Assembly: GCF_008801925.2 (NCBI RefSeq)
Contig: NZ_CP062805.1
Span: 248,001-312,000, forward strand
Direction of reading: 5' to 3'
DNA from: Cupriavidus basilensis
Lineage (GTDB): Bacteria > Pseudomonadota > Gammaproteobacteria > Burkholderiales > Burkholderiaceae
DNA: 64,000 bases
Shown: piece after piece, positions 61,043 to 64,000 of the stretch
Position numbering within the stretch: the first letter of the stretch is position 1
Layout: the number at the start of each line of letters is the position of its first letter
Program-made: the position numbers and the translations under genes
The notes under the pieces: model-generated
The model's database searches: none
Told to the model about the DNA's origin: nothing
The model's input: the letters and a program-made list of their open reading frames with translations, nothing else

Positions 61043-61966
61043 TCAGCCTACGATGCCGGCGGCGCGCATCGCGTTTGCGATTTCAATGTCAGCACCCGGG
61101 GCGAGCGGCAGCAGCGGAGAACGCACGGTGGCGTGTTCCAGGATGCCGCGGGCAACCAGCGCATGCTTCAGCGCCACAGTGCCTTCCATGTGCGAGCCGC
61201 GGTGGTAGACGTTCTTCGTGACAGGCAGCAGGCGATCGTGGATGGCGCGGGCGGCCTTGTAGTCCCGTGCCTTGCCGGCCTTGATTAGCTCGACCAGAAG
61301 TTCCGGCGCGATGTTGCCGTAGCCCACCAGCAGACCGTCCACGTCAAACATGGTGTGCAGCAGATACTCGTCGTGACAGCTCAGAATCTGCAGATCAGGG
61401 CGCTCGCGACGAATCACGGGGATCTCGGTGTCCCAGCGGCGCATGTTGCGCACGCCGTTCTTCATCGCGAATACGCCGGGCTGCGCCGCGATGTCAAGCT
61501 GGGTCTCCAGGTCGTAGGTGCACTTGGTTGCATCGGGGTACTGGAACAGGATCAGCGGCAGCCCACTGGTCTCAAACACCTGGCGGTACTTGTCCTGAGG
61601 TGCGCCCTTCTGGTAGCCGAAGCGCAGCCAGCCGTGCGAGGGGTAGAGCAGGCCGGCGGACGCGCCCGCCTGGACCGCGCGCTTGGCTTCCTCGGCGGCC
61701 ACCTCGGTGCCTTCCAACGTGATGCCGGCGATGATGGGAATGGCGCCATTGACTGCCTCGACGAAGGTTTCGATGACCTTCATCTGCTCCGCCTGCGTCA
61801 GAAAGGTGCCTTCGCCAGCGTGGCCGAGCACGGTCAGGCTCTTCACGCCATCGATGCTGCCGAGCCAGGCGCCCAGCTTCTTGCAGGCGGCGTAGTCCAC
61901 CGCGCCGTCGCGGGTGAAGGGCGTAACCGGGGCAGGATTGAGGCCGCGGAGGTCGATATCTTTCAT
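61043..61966 (-). CDS. DapA/DHDPS-family lyase or aldolase
   Basis: 307 residues. The TIM-barrel contains the family Schiff-base lysine in FAMKNGVRN (Lys169) and the catalytic Tyr in ILFQYPDATK (Tyr143). The N-terminus is LNPAPVTPFTRDGAVDY and the GEGTFLTQAEQ motif replaces GExxxLSxxE. In context (porin, MFS, Bug receptor, LysR) it is more likely a catabolic aldolase/dehydratase, such as for keto-acid or sugar-acid breakdown, than lysine biosynthesis. The exact reaction is unknown. Confidence 0.9.
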   Translation of the reverse strand: MKDIDLRGLNPAPVTPFTRDGAVDYAACKKLGAWLGSIDGVKSLTVLGHAGEGTFLTQAEQMKVIETFVEAVNGAIPIIAGITLEGTEVAAEEAKRAVQAGASAGLLYPSHGWLRFGYQKGAPQDKYRQVFETSGLPLILFQYPDATKCTYDLETQLDIAAQPGVFAMKNGVRNMRRWDTEIPVIRRERPDLQILSCHDEYLLHTMFDVDGLLVGYGNIAPELLVELIKAGKARDYKAARAIHDRLLPVTKNVYHRGSHMEGTVALKHALVARGILEHATVRSPLLPLAPGADIEIANAMRAAGIVG

Positions 61967-62118
61967 GTCACTTCCTGTATGAGTATGGGGTTCACCGGGT
62001 GCCGGATGCTTTGCCCGGAGAGCCTGCCGCTGCTAGTGTCTCCATAACGGCGGCGGGCATGTGAGGCAGTCTAGGAGTCGCCATGGCATACCGGAAGTGC
62101 CATGCTGGATATTTCAGA

Positions 62119-62135
62119 TATACTGATTCCGTATA
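62119..62135. promoter_or_regulatory. TATAC-N7-GTATA dyad before the LysR gene
   Basis: TATAC and GTATA flank 7 bp (TGATTCC) in the divergent region between the DapA-family gene and the LysR gene, 22 bp before the LysR start. It has the T-N11-A form expected of LysR binding sites and is the candidate operator for control of the catabolic cluster (inference). Confidence 0.5.
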
Positions 62136-62156
62136 GCATGGAAGCCAAGGCAAGCG

Positions 62157-63086
62157 ATGAACTACTCCGCATGGAAACTGTTCCTGGCGGCTGCCGACCT
62201 GGGCAGTCTGAGCAAGGTGGCTCAGTCCTATGGCACGAGTCAGCCCCACATCAGCCGCCAACTCAATGAACTTGAGCAGGAGTGCGGGGGGCGTCTATTC
62301 CAGCGCACGGGTCGCGGGGTGGTGCTTACCGAATTCGGAGAGCGCGTGGCGCCCAAGGTCCGGGCGTGGGTGGCAGGCACGGACCAACTGGTCAACGACA
62401 TCCACTCGACCTCAGGCAAGCCTATCGGCACAGTTCGCATCGGAATCCTGCCTTCCATGGCGCATCCACTGGTCAGCACGCTTTATTACCGCTTGAAGGA
62501 GCGCTACCCCCTGGTGCAACTCAGTGTTCGCGAGGGGCAAGGCGCGCAACTGGAGAACTGGCTGGAAGCTGGACACGTCGATCTGGCTATTCTGTTCCGC
62601 CATAGTCCGATGCCAAAGCACGGCGACGTGTACTTAGTCGAAACTGTGACCTACCTTGTGGGCGCCGAGGGAGACCGCGTGACCGCCAACCCCACCGTAC
62701 AGTTTTCCGCGCTGCACAACCTTCCCCTGGTAATGTTCTGCCGACCCAATAGCTGGCGCGACCGATTGGATCAATTGGCACTGGAGCATGGTGTTGCGCT
62801 GAATGTCGCAGTGGAGGCCGATTCGCTAAGCCTGCAGACCCATATCGTCGCCGACGGGGGCATGTACGCGCTGCTGGGGCCGTATGCGATTTCCAACGCC
62901 GGCCGGGATTGCCGCTTGCAGGCATCGAAGATCATCAATCCGCAGATCACCCGCCATATTGCGTTGGCCATGTCGCGCCATGGTGAACTCACGCTAGCGT
63001 GCCGCACCGTCATGCAGCTTGTCCGTGAGATTGCGCAATTCGGGGGACCGGAGTCGACCGGACGTGGCCTCGAGGTCTCAACTTGA
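62157..63086 (+). CDS. LysR-family regulator of the catabolic cluster
   Basis: 309 residues. HTH at residues 16-45 (GSLSKVAQSYGTSQPHISRQ, LNELEQECGGRLFQRTGRGV), effector domain from GTVRIGILPSMAHP. It is divergent from the DapA-family gene and controls it in all likelihood, together with the MFS, porin and Bug genes downstream (inference). Confidence 0.92.
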   Translation: MNYSAWKLFLAAADLGSLSKVAQSYGTSQPHISRQLNELEQECGGRLFQRTGRGVVLTEFGERVAPKVRAWVAGTDQLVNDIHSTSGKPIGTVRIGILPSMAHPLVSTLYYRLKERYPLVQLSVREGQGAQLENWLEAGHVDLAILFRHSPMPKHGDVYLVETVTYLVGAEGDRVTANPTVQFSALHNLPLVMFCRPNSWRDRLDQLALEHGVALNVAVEADSLSLQTHIVADGGMYALLGPYAISNAGRDCRLQASKIINPQITRHIALAMSRHGELTLACRTVMQLVREIAQFGGPESTGRGLEVST

Positions 63087-63130
63087 GAGGTCCTGCGACA
63101 CCTGGATCTGGTACCGATCAACATTGGGTA

Positions 63131-64000
63131 ATGCAAATGAAGCCGGACATCTCTCGCGAAGGGACCTCACAAAGCACGGACGGGGGCGACGACTGCCCCT
63201 TGCGCTGGTTCGACGCGGATCGGGGTGCATTCGAATCGCTCGAGCGATGGATCGCCGAGCATCCGGCGGATTTCTTTGCGGGTGAGCATTTTGATCCGGT
63301 TGGCGCGTGCGCTACACGCGAGGCTGTATTCGCGTCGGTTGAGCTGCCCGAGACGCCGACATCGCCGCAAGCGCATGCCGATCATCTGCTCAACGACGTG
63401 TTTCGGCACGTGATGCCCGTGGCATCGCCCACGTTCGTCGGACACATGACGTCGTCGCTGCCGTCGTTCATGCCCTCGCTGGCCAAGGTGGTGGCAGCGC
63501 TGAACCAGAACGTCGTGAAGCTCGAGACGTCCGGCGCGCTGACTGGGCTTGAGCGCAAGGTCATCGGCATGCTGCACAAGCTGGTGTTTGCCCAGGACAC
63601 CGCGTTCTATGCGAGATGGTTGCACGATGCCGACCACGCGCTCGGCGCGATCTGCTCCGGCGGCACGGTTGCCAACCTCACCGCGCTATGGGCGAGCCGC
63701 AACAACTTGCTGGGCGCGCGTGATGGCTTCGCCGGCATCCATCGCGCCGGACTGGTGGCTGCGCTGCGCCATTACGGCCATGACGGGCTTGCGGTCGTCG
63801 TCTCAGAGCGCGGGCACTACTCGTTGCGAAAGGCAGCCGATGTCCTTGGCATCGGGCGCGACAATCTCGTGCCGGTCGGGGTCGATGCAGACGGTCGCAT
63901 GCGCATCGACCTGCTGCGCGATACCATGCGTGACCTGCAGCAGCGCAACATCCGGCCGATGGCGATCGTCGGCATAGCGGGGACGACCGAGACGGGCGCG
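63131..64000 (+). CDS. PanP-like PLP-dependent decarboxylase, N-terminal part (cut by window end)
   Basis: 290 residues up to the window edge without a stop. FVGHMTSSLPSFMPSLAKVV, ALNQNVVKLETSGALTGLER and HALGAICSGGTVANLTALWA match the PanP branch of the group II decarboxylase family (aspartate 1-decarboxylase of some gamma- and betaproteobacteria, which supplies beta-alanine). SGGTVAN and the later VVVSERGHYSLRKAA are PLP-pocket motifs; the PLP lysine lies past the window. ATG at 63131 and 63137 are both possible. It is on the same strand as the LysR gene. Confidence 0.85.
   Translation, partial: MQMKPDISREGTSQSTDGGDDCPLRWFDADRGAFESLERWIAEHPADFFAGEHFDPVGACATREAVFASVELPETPTSPQAHADHLLNDVFRHVMPVASPTFVGHMTSSLPSFMPSLAKVVAALNQNVVKLETSGALTGLERKVIGMLHKLVFAQDTAFYARWLHDADHALGAICSGGTVANLTALWASRNNLLGARDGFAGIHRAGLVAALRHYGHDGLAVVVSERGHYSLRKAADVLGIGRDNLVPVGVDADGRMRIDLLRDTMRDLQQRNIRPMAIVGIAGTTETGA

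Overview
The window looks like accessory DNA of a high-GC betaproteobacterium of the order Burkholderiales, most like Cupriavidus or Ralstonia. Reasons: a Bug-type tricarboxylate-transporter receptor, a Burkholderiales-style trimeric porin, several LysR regulators, IS66/IS3/IS1182/IS110 elements, a Ku/LigD operon and strongly GC-biased third codon positions. No rRNA, CRISPR array or phage structural module is visible. Layout: (1) 1-7.5 kb is metabolic: start of a GntP-type permease, LysR, a two-subunit 3-oxoacid CoA-transferase, an EthD-like protein, a LysR/alpha-beta hydrolase divergent pair, and remnants of an IS110 transposase, a tyrosine recombinase and a cysteine desulfurase. (2) 7.5-19 kb is mobile: an IS66 copy that cuts a DUF3307-like gene, a 138-bp MITE-like element with a 6-bp duplication, a ribbon-helix-helix-like regulator with GTTACCCGGTAAC boxes, and a tyrosine recombinase / KfrA-like protein / H-NS-like module (TnpS-TnpT style). 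A minimal three-gene TniA-TniB-TniQ transposon sits in the recombinase/KfrA intergenic region, 36 bp from a 9-6-9 dyad. (3) 19-41 kb is a defence-island-like region: a HEPN-motif protein; an operon of an IF2N/SSB-like protein, a ParS/MbcA-like antitoxin and a RES toxin; a helicase fused to a PD-(D/E)xK nuclease; a broken second H-NS copy; a tightly coupled four-gene operon (N6 DNA methylase, phosphoribosyltransferase-like protein, P-loop ATPase, unknown protein); a MazG-like hydrolase; a PIN protein; an intact IS3; paired relic ends of a second Tni-type transposon; a possible integron-like cassette; and a CHAT protease/MBL-hydrolase pair. (4) 41-54 kb holds stress and nucleoid functions: YfcF-type GST, cold-shock protein, a second-copy-type RpoD, a Lys/Ala-rich histone-like protein, H-NS, and ligD-ku-MerR/TPR (NHEJ), with debris of a Tn3 transposase, an SNF2 helicase and a Met-tRNA-like sequence with a 4-nt anticodon loop. 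(5) 54-64 kb: a decayed SRAP gene, an intact IS1182 copy with a GACC duplication, then a catabolic cluster (Bug receptor, porin, MFS transporter, DapA-family aldolase, divergent LysR) and the start of a PanP-like PLP decarboxylase. How the parts work together (inference): the Tn3-type resolution module and its H-NS silencer mark an old transposon backbone into which defence operons were loaded. The most promising candidates for an undescribed system are the methylase/PRTase/ATPase/unknown operon (26.9-32.0 kb), the CHAT-MBL pair, and the Tni element that may target resolution sites.
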